Positions 55,130-64,000 of a stretch of 64,000 nucleotides of DNA are shown here, in pieces (the first letter of the stretch is position 1; each line of letters begins with the position of its first letter). A program made the position numbers and the translations under genes. The notes beneath the pieces were generated by a model. It saw only the letters and a list, made by a program, of their open reading frames with translations, did no database searches and was not told the DNA's origin. The stretch is taken from assembly GCF_002871935.1 (NCBI RefSeq), contig NZ_PNHQ01000001.1:66721-130720 (forward strand), in the 5' to 3' direction. Source of the stretch: Aerococcus viridans. GTDB taxonomy: Bacteria > Bacillota > Bacilli > Lactobacillales > Aerococcaceae.

Positions 55130-55393
55130 TTAAATAATGATTGATTCTTCAACGATTTCAACAAGACGGAAGTATTTGTCTTTTGATAATGGACGAGTTT
55201 CCGCGATGCGAACGATGTCACCCATTTTTGCTGAATTGTTTTCATCATGTGCTTTGTATTTTTTAGAATATTTTATACGTTTACCGTACGTTGGATGGAA
55301 TTTGAAAGTATCAACTTGGACAGTGATTGTTTTCTCCATTTTGTCAGAAACAACACGACCTTGTAACACTTTACGGTTATTACGTTCTTCCAT
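55130..55393 (-). CDS. rpsQ: 30S ribosomal protein S17
   Basis: The 87-residue OB-fold protein starts [20 protein letters not shown] and has the KYKAHDENN and [12 protein letters not shown] segments. S17 binds the 5' domain of 16S rRNA. It is between rpmC and rplN. Confidence 0.98.
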   Translation of the reverse strand: MEERNNRKVLQGRVVSDKMEKTITVQVDTFKFHPTYGKRIKYSKKYKAHDENNSAKMGDIVRIAETRPLSKDKYFRLVEIVEESIII

Positions 55394-55422
55394 GGACAGG
55401 TTTCCTCCTTTACTGAATTTTC

Positions 55423-55614
55423 TTACGCTTCTTGATTACGTAACGCAGTTTTTACACGTGCGATATCTTTACGAACAGCTTTAATACGAGCTGTGTTTTC
55501 TAATTGACCAGTTGCCAATTGGAATCTTAAGTTGAATAATTCTTGACGAAATTCTTGTTCTTTAGCAGTAAGTTCAGCAGTGGAAAGATCTTTAATATCT
55601 GTAAATTTAGTCAT
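55423..55614 (-). CDS. rpmC: 50S ribosomal protein L29
   Basis: The start at 55614 gives 63 residues starting [20 protein letters not shown]; upstream in-frame starts are rejected because they lie far inside rplP. It overlaps the rplP end by 8 bases, and its ribosome-binding site GGTGGTG lies in rplP, so translation is coupled. Confidence 0.96.
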   Translation of the reverse strand: MTKFTDIKDLSTAELTAKEQEFRQELFNLRFQLATGQLENTARIKAVRKDIARVKTALRNQEA

Positions 55615-56035
55615 TAGATTCACCACCAATTTCACGTTTTACGATTTTTGTACGAATAGGTAATTTGTGAGATGCTAAACGCAATGCTTCTTTAGCGACT
55701 TCTTCTGGAACGCCGGCAACTTCAAATAAGATTTTACCACGCTTAACTGGAGATACCCAACCTTCAGGAGCACCTTTACCAGAACCCATACGAACACCAA
55801 TTGCTTTAGCTGTATAAGATTTATGTGGGAAGATTTTAATCCATACTTTCCCACCACGTTTCATATAACGTGTCATAGCAATACGAGATGCTTCAATTTG
55901 ACGGTTTGTGATCCATGCTGAATCTAATGCTTGCAGACCGTATTCACCGTATGCAATTTCTTTTCCACCTTTAGCTTCACCACGCATTTTACCACGGAAT
56001 TCACGTCTGTGTTTTACACGTTTAGGTACTAACAT
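55607..56035 (-). CDS. rplP: 50S ribosomal protein L16
   Basis: The 142-residue protein starts [20 protein letters not shown] and has the conserved GRGGKVW-like [20 protein letters not shown] stretch. L16 organises the A-site tRNA region of the 50S subunit. It lies between rpsC and rpmC. Confidence 0.98.
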   Translation of the reverse strand: MLVPKRVKHRREFRGKMRGEAKGGKEIAYGEYGLQALDSAWITNRQIEASRIAMTRYMKRGGKVWIKIFPHKSYTAKAIGVRMGSGKGAPEGWVSPVKRGKILFEVAGVPEEVAKEALRLASHKLPIRTKIVKREIGGESND

Positions 56036-56038
56036 GTT

Positions 56039-56689
56039 TTAAGCCTCCCCTTGATTATTTTTTGTTGGAAGGATTTCACCACGGCATACCCATGTTTTAA
56101 TACCGATTTTACCGTAAGTAGTGTCGGCTTCTTCCCATGAGTAGTCGATGTCCGCACGCAATGTATGCAATGGAACAGTTCCTTCTACTTGAGTTTCTGA
56201 ACGCGCCATGTCGGCACCATTCAAACGACCTGAGATTTGTACTTTGATACCTTTAGCTCCAGATTTCATTGTGCGTTGAATTGCTTGTTTTTGCGCACGA
56301 CGGAAAGCTACACGGTTTTCTAATTGTTGAGCAATTGACTCACCAACTAATTTAGCATCTAATTCAGGTTTTTTAATTTCTACAATGTTGATATGTACTT
56401 TTTTACCTGTACGGTTGCTTAAGCTTTTACGTAATGCATCAACTTCTGAACCACCTTTACCGATAACCATACCTGGTTTAGCAGTGTGGATGTTTACGTT
56501 AACTTTGTTTGCAGCACGTTCAATTTCAACTTGAGATACAGAAGCATCTTTTAATGTTTCAGCGATATATTCGCGGATATGTAAGTCTTCGTGTAAAGTA
56601 TCTGCAAAGTCTTTTTCTGCATACCAACGAGCGTCCCAATCTTTGATAACGCCGATACGCATACCGATAGGATTAATCTTTTGTCCCAT
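56039..56689 (-). CDS. rpsC: 30S ribosomal protein S3
   Basis: The 216-residue protein starts [20 protein letters not shown] and has the KH-domain [12 protein letters not shown] loop. S3 forms part of the mRNA entry channel with helicase activity. It follows rplV by three bases. Confidence 0.98.
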   Translation of the reverse strand: MGQKINPIGMRIGVIKDWDARWYAEKDFADTLHEDLHIREYIAETLKDASVSQVEIERAANKVNVNIHTAKPGMVIGKGGSEVDALRKSLSNRTGKKVHINIVEIKKPELDAKLVGESIAQQLENRVAFRRAQKQAIQRTMKSGAKGIKVQISGRLNGADMARSETQVEGTVPLHTLRADIDYSWEEADTTYGKIGIKTWVCRGEILPTKNNQGEA

Positions 56690-56692
56690 TAA

Positions 56693-57049
56693 TTATGCCT
56701 CCTCTGCTGTTTTTACTACCACTGTAATGTGGCTTGTACGTTTGTTGATTCTAGAAGCAGCGCCTTTCGCACGTGGACGAAAACGTTTCATTGTCGGTCC
56801 TTCATTTACGAATGCTTCGCTTACTACTAAGTTTGCTGGCTCTAAGCCAAAGTTGTGTTCTGCGTTAGCAATTGCAGACATTAACACTTTCTCTACAGCA
56901 GGAGATGCTGAACGAGGAGTGTTTTTTAAGATTGCAATAGCTTCACCGACAGTCTTATTGCGGATTAAGTCAACAACTAAACGTGCTTTACGAGCAGAAA
57001 CGCGAACTGTGTTTGCAGTTGCTTTTGCAGATGTAATTTGTTCTGCCAT
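56693..57049 (-). CDS. rplV: 50S ribosomal protein L22
   Basis: The 118-residue protein has [20 protein letters not shown] near the N-terminus and the tunnel-lining hairpin region near [20 protein letters not shown]. Changes in that loop cause macrolide resistance elsewhere; nothing unusual is seen here. Confidence 0.97.
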   Translation of the reverse strand: MAEQITSAKATANTVRVSARKARLVVDLIRNKTVGEAIAILKNTPRSASPAVEKVLMSAIANAEHNFGLEPANLVVSEAFVNEGPTMKRFRPRAKGAASRINKRTSHITVVVKTAEEA

Positions 57050-57070
57050 TCTTTATTTCCTCCTCTCAGA

Positions 57071-57349
57071 TTAACGACGAGTTGTTTTGTCGTCAGCGCC
57101 ATGTCCTTTGTATGTACGAGTTGGTACAAATTCACCTAATTTGTGACCTACCATATCTTCTTGGATATAAACTGGTACATGTTTACGGCCATCATATACA
57201 GCAATTGTTAACCCAACAAAGTTAGGGAAAATTGTTGAACGACGTGACCATGTTTTAATTACTTGTTTCTTTTGTGCGTCTTGTTGTGCAACCACTTTTT
57301 TCATTAAATGGTCATCACAAAAAGGTCCTTTTTTCAAGCTACGGCTCAT
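57071..57349 (-). CDS. rpsS: 30S ribosomal protein S19
   Basis: The 92-residue protein starts [19 protein letters not shown] and has the conserved [20 protein letters not shown] and [16 protein letters not shown] segments. S19 binds 16S rRNA with S13. It is between rplB and rplV. Confidence 0.98.
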   Translation of the reverse strand: MSRSLKKGPFCDDHLMKKVVAQQDAQKKQVIKTWSRRSTIFPNFVGLTIAVYDGRKHVPVYIQEDMVGHKLGEFVPTRTYKGHGADDKTTRR

Positions 57350-57386
57350 ATGTGTTTGGCTCCCTTCGCTATCCTATTTAATGTGA

Positions 57387-58220
57387 TTACTTAGAGTTAC
57401 GACGACGTACAATTAATTTATTGCTACGTGCGTTCTTATCACGAGTCTTAATACCACGTGCAGGTTTACCCCATGGTGTCATTGGACTTGGACGTCCTAC
57501 TGGAGCTTTACCTTCACCACCACCGTGAGGGTGATCGTTAGGGTTCATTACAGAACCACGAACTGTTGGTCGTTTACCTGCCCAACGAGAGCGTCCTGCT
57601 TTACCTACGTTAATTAAGCTGTGTTGTTCGTTACCTACAACCCCAACTGTTGCACGGCAAGTACCTAAGATCATACGAACTTCACCAGAAGCTAGTTTAA
57701 CCAATACGTATTTGTCTTCTTTACCTAACACTTGAGCGCTAGCACCAGCAGAGCGAACTAATTGTCCACCTTTACCAGGTTTAGTTTCAATGTTATGTAC
57801 TGAAGTACCAACAGGGATGTTTTTCAATGGTAATGCATTACCAACTTTGATATCTGCTGATTCACCAGAAGAAATACGAGCACCTACTTGTAAGCCTTTA
57901 GGTGCAATGATGTAAGCTTTAACACCATCTATATAGTGGATTAATGCAATGTTAGCTGAACGGTTTGGATCGTATTCAATAGCTTTCACTACACCTTCAA
58001 CGTTGTCTTTATTACGTTTGAAGTCAATGATACGGTAAGCTTGTTTGTGTCCACCACCGTGATGACGAACCGTAATGCGACCGTTGTTGTTACGACCAGC
58101 ACGTCTGCTTTGTGATTCTAACAATGATTTTTCAGGTGTTGTTTTTGTGATTTCTGAGAAATCTGAACCTGACATGTTACGACGACCGTTAGTCGTTGCT
58201 TTATATGTTTTTATCGCCAC
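57387..58220 (-). CDS. rplB: 50S ribosomal protein L2
   Basis: The 277-residue protein starts [20 protein letters not shown] and ends with the [20 protein letters not shown] basic tail; the conserved [17 protein letters not shown] loop near 225-240 is present. L2 is needed for subunit association and peptidyl transfer. Confidence 0.98.
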   Translation of the reverse strand: MAIKTYKATTNGRRNMSGSDFSEITKTTPEKSLLESQSRRAGRNNNGRITVRHHGGGHKQAYRIIDFKRNKDNVEGVVKAIEYDPNRSANIALIHYIDGVKAYIIAPKGLQVGARISSGESADIKVGNALPLKNIPVGTSVHNIETKPGKGGQLVRSAGASAQVLGKEDKYVLVKLASGEVRMILGTCRATVGVVGNEQHSLINVGKAGRSRWAGKRPTVRGSVMNPNDHPHGGGEGKAPVGRPSPMTPWGKPARGIKTRDKNARSNKLIVRRRNSK

Positions 58221-58241
58221 GTGAATTTCCTCCTATCTTAA

Positions 58242-58532
58242 TTATTCTGTTTCGTTTCCGAAGATTTCGATTGATTGACCTTCAGCAATAGTTACGATTG
58301 CTTTACGGCGTTTGCGTGTGTAACCAGCAAAACGTCCCATTCGTTTTAATTTACCGCGAACGTTCATGATATTTACGTTTTTCACGTCTACGTTGAACAA
58401 TTCTTCGATTGCTTGTTTAACTTCTGTTTTGTTTGCTTTAACAGCAACTTCAAAAGTGTATTTATTTTCGTCCATTTTCAACATAGATTCCTCTGTGATG
58501 ACTGGGCGAATGATTACGTCGTGTGCCAACAT
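58242..58532 (-). CDS. rplW: 50S ribosomal protein L23
   Basis: The 96-residue protein has [20 protein letters not shown] and [21 protein letters not shown]23 sits at the exit tunnel and docks signal recognition particle and trigger factor. Its ATG shares one base with the rplD stop. Confidence 0.97.
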   Translation of the reverse strand: MLAHDVIIRPVITEESMLKMDENKYTFEVAVKANKTEVKQAIEELFNVDVKNVNIMNVRGKLKRMGRFAGYTRKRRKAIVTIAEGQSIEIFGNETE

Positions 58533-59155
58533 TATGCTAGTACCTCCTCTACGTTAGAAAGTGCTGCTTTGGTAATGATGACTTTTTCAGCGTTAACTAA
58601 GTCGTACACGTTAACATTGTTTTCATCAACTACTTTTACGTTTGGTAAGTTACGAGCTGATAATTGTGCGTTGTCATTGTCTTTGTTAATGACAACTAAA
58701 ACTTTATTTTCAACTTGTAAGTTATTCAACACTTCTTGGAATAGTTTAGTTTTTGGTGTTTCGAATGCTAATTCATCAACAACGATGAAGTTGTTTTCTG
58801 CTACTTTATTAGATAATGCAGAACGTAAAGCTAAACGACGAACTTTACGAGGTAATTTGTAAGCATATGAACGAGGTGTTGGTCCGAATGCACGGCCACC
58901 GCCTACCCATTGTGGAGAGCGAATTGAACCTTGACGAGCACGACCTGTACCTTTTTGACGCCATGGTTTACGTCCACCACCGCTAACTTCTGAACGTCCT
59001 TTAACTTTGTGAGTACCTTGACGTAATGAAGCTTGTTGCATAATAACTACATCGTAGATTGCATTTTCATTTGGTTCAATTGCGAAGATTTCATCGTTTA
59101 ATGTAATTTCGCCGGCTTGTGAACCATCTTGTTTAAATAATGTAATGTTTGCCAT
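58532..59155 (-). CDS. rplD: 50S ribosomal protein L4
   Basis: The ATG at 59155 (207 aa, the usual length) follows AAGGAGGAAC, so an upstream in-frame start is rejected. It contains [20 protein letters not shown] and ends in a helical C-terminal domain. L4 lines the exit tunnel and in many bacteria autoregulates the S10 operon. Confidence 0.97.
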   Translation of the reverse strand: MANITLFKQDGSQAGEITLNDEIFAIEPNENAIYDVVIMQQASLRQGTHKVKGRSEVSGGGRKPWRQKGTGRARQGSIRSPQWVGGGRAFGPTPRSYAYKLPRKVRRLALRSALSNKVAENNFIVVDELAFETPKTKLFQEVLNNLQVENKVLVVINKDNDNAQLSARNLPNVKVVDENNVNVYDLVNAEKVIITKAALSNVEEVLA

Positions 59156-59178
59156 GAAACTGTTCCTCCTTCCCAATA

Positions 59179-59814
59179 TTATTCAGCAGATTTAACTGCA
59201 GACTTGATTGTTACCATAGATTTTTTAGCACCTGGAACGTTCCCTTTGATCAAGATTACGTTGCGTTCTACATCTACTTTAACGATTTCTAAGTTTTGGA
59301 TAGTAATTTGCGTACCACCAGTTTGTCCTGGTAAGTTTTTACCTTTGAATACTTTAGAAGCATCTGATGCCATACCCATTGAACCTGGGCTACGGTGGTA
59401 ATGAGAACCATGTGACATAGGTCCACGCGCTTGTCCATGACGCTTAATAGCACCTTGGAATCCTTTACCTTTTGAAGTACCCGTAACATCAACGATGTCT
59501 CCTGCTTGGAAGATATCAACCTTGATTTCTGATCCAACTTCGTAATCTCCTAGCTCAACATCTTTGAATTCTTTAATGAAGCGCTTAGGAGTAGTTTCTG
59601 CTTTTGCTACATGACCTTTGTGAGGTTTGTTTGCCAATACTTCACGTTTGTCATCAAAACCAACTTGGATAGCTTCGTAGCCATCAGTTTCGTTTGTTTT
59701 AGTTTGTAAAACAACGTTTGGTTGTGCTTCGATAACTGTAACCGGTACTAATTCACCAGTCTCTGTAAAGAATTGTGTCATACCTACTTTTTTTCCTAAG
59801 ATTCCTTTAGTCAT
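59179..59814 (-). CDS. rplC: 50S ribosomal protein L3
   Basis: The 211-residue protein starts [20 protein letters not shown] and has the [20 protein letters not shown] and [19 protein letters not shown] segments. L3 reaches the peptidyl transferase centre. It lies between rpsJ and rplD. Confidence 0.98.
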   Translation of the reverse strand: MTKGILGKKVGMTQFFTETGELVPVTVIEAQPNVVLQTKTNETDGYEAIQVGFDDKREVLANKPHKGHVAKAETTPKRFIKEFKDVELGDYEVGSEIKVDIFQAGDIVDVTGTSKGKGFQGAIKRHGQARGPMSHGSHYHRSPGSMGMASDASKVFKGKNLPGQTGGTQITIQNLEIVKVDVERNVILIKGNVPGAKKSMVTIKSAVKSAE

Positions 59815-59879
59815 GAGTACACCTCCGTATAATTTTTATTTAATAATTGGGTTAACGAATTTATTGCGATGATTCTGGA

Positions 59880-60188
59880 TTATAATTTAATTTCGATGTC
59901 TACGCCTGATGGTAAATCTAATTTCATTAACGCATCAACAGTTTTAGGTGTTGGGTTAACGATATCGATTAAACGTTTGTGCGTACGCATTTCGAATTGT
60001 TCACGTGAATCCTTGTATTTGTGCGTTGCACGGATCACTGTGAATAATGAGCGTTCAGTAGGCAATGGAATTGGACCTGATACTTCTGCTCCTGTACGTT
60101 GTGCAGTATCAACAATTTTTGCTGCTGATTGATCTAATGCACGATGTTCGTAAGCTTTTAAACGAATACGAATTTTTTGTTTTGCCAT
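59880..60188 (-). CDS. rpsJ: 30S ribosomal protein S10
   Basis: The ATG at 60188 gives the usual 102 residues ([20 protein letters not shown]) behind GAGGAGG; an earlier in-frame ATG overlaps that site. S10 binds 16S rRNA and also NusB in antitermination. It is the first gene of the S10-spc-alpha operon and lies behind a 150-base leader and a good promoter. Confidence 0.98.
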   Translation of the reverse strand: MAKQKIRIRLKAYEHRALDQSAAKIVDTAQRTGAEVSGPIPLPTERSLFTVIRATHKYKDSREQFEMRTHKRLIDIVNPTPKTVDALMKLDLPSGVDIEIKL

Positions 60189-60209
60189 GACTTTTTTCCT
60201 CCTCGTCAT

Positions 60210-60356
60210 ATTTTAAATTTGACTTGCTCCGTATGAATTACCGGCCACCCTTATGGCAATGGTACCGGGTGTGTCGCAACCTCATACATCACTGCTTATT
60301 GGTGTATCAACGTTTTCACGTGAATACTGTTGTTCCGTATAAAACGGCACCCAATT
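60210..60356 (-). promoter_or_regulatory. Structured leader of the S10 operon
   Basis: The roughly 150-base untranslated leader contains segments able to pair, such as CACACCCGGTACC with GGTGGCCGGTAA and GATACACC with GATGTATG. S10 leaders are known regulatory targets in several bacteria. No recognised motif was identified here, and I did not fold it. Confidence 0.4.
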
Positions 60357-60385
60357 AGTATACAAAATAAAACTAGTCAGCGCAA
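60357..60385 (-). promoter_or_regulatory. S10 operon promoter
   Basis: On the minus strand TTGCGC (60380-60385) and TATACT (60357-60362) are separated by 17 bases, ahead of the leader and rpsJ. Confidence 0.65.
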
Positions 60386-60406
60386 GCTTTTTCTCGTATT
60401 TCTTTC

Positions 60407-60434
60407 AAAAAAATGCTTATTCTTCAGCATTTTT
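60407..60434 (-). terminator. Terminator-like hairpin
   Basis: On the minus strand AAAAATGCT pairs with AGCATTTTT around an 8-base loop and a T-run follows. It lies between the hypothetical gene at 60561 and the S10 promoter, separating the two units. The rest of 60435-60560 shows nothing recognisable. Confidence 0.75.
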
Positions 60435-60560
60435 GTATGAAAGGCCTTTTTCAAGCTTATATTGTCAACGCTTCCTAGTGTGTCATTTCAAAAAATACTT
60501 TCCCAGTTGGTTGTCGTTTCTTAGCAACGCACCCTACTGTATCATATTCCAACAGGTACA

Positions 60561-60968
60561 TTATACATGTTTAATCGCATACTGCCATATTTTTTGAATA
60601 ATATCTTGATTAAATTTTGCTTTAGTTGTATTTGGATTTACGATAAAGCTATTTATTAAGTTATCTTTAGCCAGCACCATCAAGGCGATTTGTTTAAAAG
60701 TAACTTGTTCGACAGTTACATTTTGGCTTTCATCTATATATGTATTTGCTTGTGCCTCCTCAGTAAATGTTACTAACTCTTTATGGCCATCATCATTTTC
60801 ATATGTGAGCCACACAGCTTGATCTGCTGGTGTTGTCTTCTGACGGATTGCATATAGGCTAGCTGTAGCCATCGTTGTGAGCAACTGTAAAGTGGTAAGT
60901 GGGTTTTGATCATCCTTATAAGCTGTTAATACTTCCAATAAACTTTGCTTTGGAAATTGTTGTGTCAT
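60561..60968 (-). CDS. Hypothetical protein, 135 aa
   Basis: The ATG at 60968 follows GGGGAGAGGA, so expression is likely. The sequence has no signal peptide or membrane segment. It mixes helical stretches (SLLEVLTAYKDDQNPLTTLQ, DIIQKIWQYAIKHV) with a central beta-like part (AVWLTYENDDGHKELVTFTE) and weakly recalls SseB-type domains, without enough support to assign it. It is just upstream of the ribosomal operon on the same strand with a terminator between. Confidence 0.7.
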   Translation of the reverse strand: MTQQFPKQSLLEVLTAYKDDQNPLTTLQLLTTMATASLYAIRQKTTPADQAVWLTYENDDGHKELVTFTEEAQANTYIDESQNVTVEQVTFKQIALMVLAKDNLINSFIVNPNTTKAKFNQDIIQKIWQYAIKHV

Positions 60969-61282
60969 GATATCCTCTCCCCGTTTTTTCTACTATATAA
61001 CCAATGTAGTTTTAAGTTTACTAAATTATTGACTATTATCCTAATGTGGTGTTAGGCCATAAACTTTTTCTTCTATATATAGTATAGGATTAAATGCTCA
61101 TAGTTTATATTTTACCAAAAGGCTGTTCAAAAATCATATACTAGCCTCAGTAATATTTTGCTATGCCTATCACCTTCGATAGTATTTAACTAGCTTAATT
61201 AGCTTTTCAAGGATTGTTAATTCGTATTAAATTGCGTATGATAAGCCTATAAAAGGATTTTTGATATACTGGAGGATACAAA
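60969..61282. other. Intergenic region between divergent genes
   Basis: About 310 bases separate the hypothetical gene from the SAM hydroxide adenosyltransferase gene. A sigma-A-like promoter is seen on the plus strand at 61214-61242. No riboswitch, tRNA or ORF with a good ribosome-binding site was recognised in the rest. Confidence 0.6.
61214..61242 (+). promoter_or_regulatory. Promoter of the SAM hydrolase/ECF unit
   Basis: TTGTTA (61214-61219) and TATGAT (61237-61242) lie 17 bases apart, about 40 bases before the coding start at 61283. Confidence 0.6.
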
Positions 61283-62125
61283 ATGACGAATAACTTTCTA
61301 GTTTTACAAACAGATTTCGGTTTGGCTGATGGTGCAGTCGCTGCAATGTACGGCGTAGCTTACACAGTTGATCCTAAGCTAACAATCGCTAATCTTACAC
61401 ATGAGATCCCTGCTTACGATATCTTTGCTGCCTCTTACCGTTTACTGCAAACTATTAAATATTGGCCTCCGCAAACTGTCTTCGTTTCTGTTGTCGACCC
61501 TGGTGTGGGTTCTGCGCGTAAATCAGTGGTAGCAAAAACGAAAACTGGCCATTATATTGTGACACCAGATAATGGCACCTTAACACATGTAGCAAATCAT
61601 ATTGGGTTAGAATCAGTGAAGGAAATTGATGAAATTAAAAACCGTTTACCCCATTCTGAAGAGTCACACACCTTTCATGGCCGCGACGTTTACGTTTATA
61701 ACGGTGCAAAACTAGCCCAAGATGAAACTTACTATAATGATTTGAAAAATGAGATTGCCATTTCAGAGATTACTAGCTTTGAACTTGGAGAATTACGTCT
61801 TGTTGACCATAAAATTTATGGTACTATCGATATTCTAGATATACGCTTTGGCTCACTATGGACTAATATCCCTTCTAGTATGTTAAAAGAAGCAGGTATT
61901 CAAAATGGCGATACTATTTCAGTGACGATATATCATAACGATATCAAGCATTACCAAAACCACATTCTATTTGGTCATTCCTTTGCAGATGTTGCAGTGG
62001 GGGAGCCTGTAGGTTATATCAACTCGCTTTTAAACTTAGGCGTGGCTATCAACCAACAGAACTTCTCTGAAACATATGGCGTCGGTACGGGTATCGATTG
62101 GAACATTGAAATTAACAAAATTTAA
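61283..62125 (+). CDS. SAM hydroxide adenosyltransferase (DUF62/chlorinase-fluorinase family)
   Basis: The 280-residue protein shows the family's N-terminal LQTDFGLADGAVAAMYGV, the VVDPGVGSARK and TPDNGTLTHV motifs, and HTFHGRDVY, the Asp/Arg/His water-activation residues of the hydroxide-using subgroup. Such enzymes hydrolyse S-adenosylmethionine to adenosine and methionine; the halogenases lack the Arg/His pair. TGGAGG precedes the ATG. It is the first gene of a unit with an ECF S-component and ATPase, so its product or substrate may be linked to that transporter. Confidence 0.88.
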   Translation: MTNNFLVLQTDFGLADGAVAAMYGVAYTVDPKLTIANLTHEIPAYDIFAASYRLLQTIKYWPPQTVFVSVVDPGVGSARKSVVAKTKTGHYIVTPDNGTLTHVANHIGLESVKEIDEIKNRLPHSEESHTFHGRDVYVYNGAKLAQDETYYNDLKNEIAISEITSFELGELRLVDHKIYGTIDILDIRFGSLWTNIPSSMLKEAGIQNGDTISVTIYHNDIKHYQNHILFGHSFADVAVGEPVGYINSLLNLGVAINQQNFSETYGVGTGIDWNIEINKI

Positions 62126-62191
62126 TTGCTAGGTATTAGCATTCATTGATAAGTGCTATTATATAGAAGAAATAAATGAGGAGAAAACATT

Positions 62192-62746
62192 ATGAAGAAT
62201 AATCAATCATCTATTACAAGCTTAGTAGCTATTGGTATTGGAGCAGCAGTCTTCTTTATTTTAGGTCGCTTTTTATCCATCCCAACTGGTGTACCAAATA
62301 CCTCTATTGAAACAACTTATCCATTTTTAGCCTTAATGGCGACTGTCTTTGGCCCATTTGCTGGTTTATTAATTGGGTTAATCGGTCATGCTATTAAAGA
62401 TTTGCTTACTTACGGTTTATGGTGGTCTTGGGTACTGACATCTGGTTTTACTGGTTTTGGCTATGGTTTAATCGGCCGTAAACTTAAAGTAAGCCAAGGT
62501 TTTTTCACAAAAAAAGATATCATTACCTTTAATATTGGTCAAATTGTTGTCAACTTACTAGCATGGGCACTTCTAGCGCCTGCCTTAGATATCGTTATTT
62601 ACTCTGAGCCAGCCTCTAAAGTATTCGTTCAAGGTATTGTATCTGCTATCTTAAATACAATCGCAGTTGGTATCATCGGTACTTTATTATTAAAGGGGTA
62701 TGCTAGTACTCGGACCAAATCTGGTAGTTTACGTAAAGAAAATTAA
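62192..62746 (+). CDS. UPF0397 ECF-transporter S-component
   Basis: The 184-residue membrane protein begins [20 protein letters not shown] and [14 protein letters not shown], then has the [20 protein letters not shown] segment, all typical of UPF0397. Five or six hydrophobic segments are visible. S-components bind a vitamin or other small molecule and dock onto an ECF module. The substrate of UPF0397 is not established. It lies between the SAM hydrolase gene and a two-domain ATPase. Confidence 0.9.
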   Translation: MKNNQSSITSLVAIGIGAAVFFILGRFLSIPTGVPNTSIETTYPFLALMATVFGPFAGLLIGLIGHAIKDLLTYGLWWSWVLTSGFTGFGYGLIGRKLKVSQGFFTKKDIITFNIGQIVVNLLAWALLAPALDIVIYSEPASKVFVQGIVSAILNTIAVGIIGTLLLKGYASTRTKSGSLRKEN

Positions 62747-62760
62747 TAGGAAGTTTTACT

Positions 62761-64000
62761 ATGACGAATCTTGCAAGGAACAATCGGCCGGTGGACAGTA
62801 ATCTGTCGCCGGCTATTGAATTTAAACACATCTCTTTTAAATATGCTAGTCAAGCAGAGAAAAACCTCACCGACATCTCTTTCTCAATCCAGCAAGGAGA
62901 GAAAGTTTTGATAATTGGTGCTTCTGGGTCTGGTAAGTCAACTATTGGTAAAATCATAAATGGACAGATTCCAAATACTTTCGAAGGGGATTTAACCGGA
63001 CAGGTTTTGATTAATGGCGAAGATTCCGCCAGCAAGTCCATTTTCGACTTATCACTAAGCGTCGGTACCGTCCTACAAGACACTGACGCACAATTTGTCG
63101 GCCTAACTGTAGCTGAAGACCTAGCCTTTGCCTTGGAAAATGACCAAGTAAGCCAAGATGACATGGTATCTCATGTAAACACATGGGCTAATACTTTAAA
63201 TTTATATGACTTACTCGACTATCCCCCTCAATCACTCTCCGGTGGGCAAAAACAGCGCGTCTCTATAGGTGGGGTCCTAATTGACGAATCCCCTATCGTC
63301 TTATTTGACGAACCCTTAGCAAACCTTGACCCTGCAAGTGGTTTAGCGACCATGGAATTGATCGCCAAATTAAATCAGGAAAAAGATTTAACAACCGTTG
63401 TGATTGAGCACCGGTTAGAAGAGGCGTTAGTTGCTGAATTCGACCGTGTACTCGTAATCGATAATGGTCATCTTCTTGCTGATATGTCCGTTGATGATTT
63501 ATTGAGGTCAGAACTACTCAATCAAATTGGGGTACGACAACCTTTATATTTAGACGCCTTTAATTATGCAGGTGTACCAATCCAAGATGTCCCTCATTTA
63601 GGACGGTTTCGTTCTGATATGGTAACACCTACAGTAGCGAATAAGCTGTCTAAATGGATCGCTAGTAATGAAGAAACACCTATTAATATAAAGAAAGAAC
63701 CTATATTAAAAATAGAAGATGTTTGCTTTTCTTATGATAGCACGCCTCTAATTTCCAATTTAGAGTTGACCATTCATGCAGGTGAAATGATTTCTATTGT
63801 TGGGACAAATGGCGCTGGTAAATCTACCCTAGCGAAACTGATTTGTGGCTTTGAGCGGCCAGATTCAGGACAGATAACCCTTTTCCAGGAGGATTTAGAC
63901 GGATTATCAATTAAGGAAATTGCGGATTCTGTCGGCTACGTGATGCAGAACCCCAATTTGATGATCTCGAAGAACATTTTATTCGATGAGGTAGCATCTG
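62761..64000 (+). CDS. Two-domain ECF/CbiO-type ATPase, cut by window edge
   Basis: The frame opens at ATG 62761 behind TAGGAAG and runs off the window with about 413 residues visible. The first ATPase domain has Walker A GASGSGKST, Q-loop VLQDTDAQF, signature [10 protein letters not shown] and Walker B VLFDEPLANLDP. The second starts near residue 315 with Walker A GTNGAGKST and is incomplete. Fused ATPase pairs of this kind energise group-specific ECF transporters, and a dedicated T-component gene is expected just beyond the edge. Confidence 0.92.
   Translation, partial: MTNLARNNRPVDSNLSPAIEFKHISFKYASQAEKNLTDISFSIQQGEKVLIIGASGSGKSTIGKIINGQIPNTFEGDLTGQVLINGEDSASKSIFDLSLSVGTVLQDTDAQFVGLTVAEDLAFALENDQVSQDDMVSHVNTWANTLNLYDLLDYPPQSLSGGQKQRVSIGGVLIDESPIVLFDEPLANLDPASGLATMELIAKLNQEKDLTTVVIEHRLEEALVAEFDRVLVIDNGHLLADMSVDDLLRSELLNQIGVRQPLYLDAFNYAGVPIQDVPHLGRFRSDMVTPTVANKLSKWIASNEETPINIKKEPILKIEDVCFSYDSTPLISNLELTIHAGEMISIVGTNGAGKSTLAKLICGFERPDSGQITLFQEDLDGLSIKEIADSVGYVMQNPNLMISKNILFDEVAS

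Noticed and set aside
61060..61160. Insertion-sequence end suggested by GGCTGTTCAAAAAT
   Set aside because: No matching inverted repeat or transposase fragment was found nearby.

Overview
The window is AT-rich Gram-positive chromosome. Strong GGAGG-type ribosome-binding sites, frequent TTG and GTG starts, catabolite-response-element-like sites, FMN and TPP riboswitches, and an S10-spc-alpha ribosomal protein operon without map between adk and infA all point to the Firmicutes, order Lactobacillales. The gene mix (FabV enoyl reductase, a class I fructose-bisphosphate aldolase, shared ECF genes near the ribosomal cluster) fits the Aerococcus/Carnobacteriaceae side of the order. The genus is an inference; no rRNA or tRNA was found to test it.

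Left part (1-18.3 kb): the start of a glycerate kinase gene, cut by the window edge and preceded by a tiny membrane ORF and a CRE-like site; a thiMED thiamine-salvage operon under a TPP riboswitch; small accessory genes (GNAT acetyltransferase, DUF1232 protein, a truncated HxlR regulator, an alpha/beta hydrolase); a TetR regulator divergent from an ABC exporter whose permease carries a coiled coil of about 500 residues; a GT8 glycosyltransferase; an M24-fold protein without recognisable metal ligands; and ribD-ribE-ribBA-ribH under an FMN riboswitch.

Middle (18.4-30.7 kb): a carbohydrate cluster. One minus-strand unit encodes a class II aldolase, a triosephosphate-isomerase-like enzyme and a YjbQ-family protein. 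A second unit encodes a PRD regulator with an EIIB domain, two separate EIIA proteins and galactitol-type EIIC and EIIB. A SorC-type regulator diverges from the aldolase, with a perfect 12-base inverted repeat between them. DNA repair genes (a HhH-GPD glycosylase and Ogt), a tautomerase and a HAD phosphatase follow. Next comes a decayed stretch (28.6-29.3 kb) with a HAD pseudogene, a truncated copy of a small gene found intact 1.3 kb away, and a probable transposase remnant.

Right part (30.8-64 kb): rplM-rpsI; a LysR regulator divergent from a MetE-like methyltransferase; pepF; a class I aldolase; fabV; aroD; truA; and the ECF energy-coupling genes ecfA1-ecfA2-ecfT. The ECF genes unusually sit directly behind a second FMN riboswitch. 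OsmC and OatA-like genes follow. The rpsJ-to-rplQ operon runs on the minus strand from about 60.2 to 46.2 kb with promoters ahead of rpsJ and apparently ahead of infA. The window ends with a SAM hydroxide adenosyltransferase gene, a UPF0397 ECF S-component and a two-domain ECF ATPase cut by the edge.

The most unusual item is the FMN riboswitch plus terminator ahead of the general ECF module, which would put uptake of every ECF-dependent vitamin under FMN control. The second is the PTS/aldolase/TIM-like/YjbQ catabolic cluster of unknown substrate.
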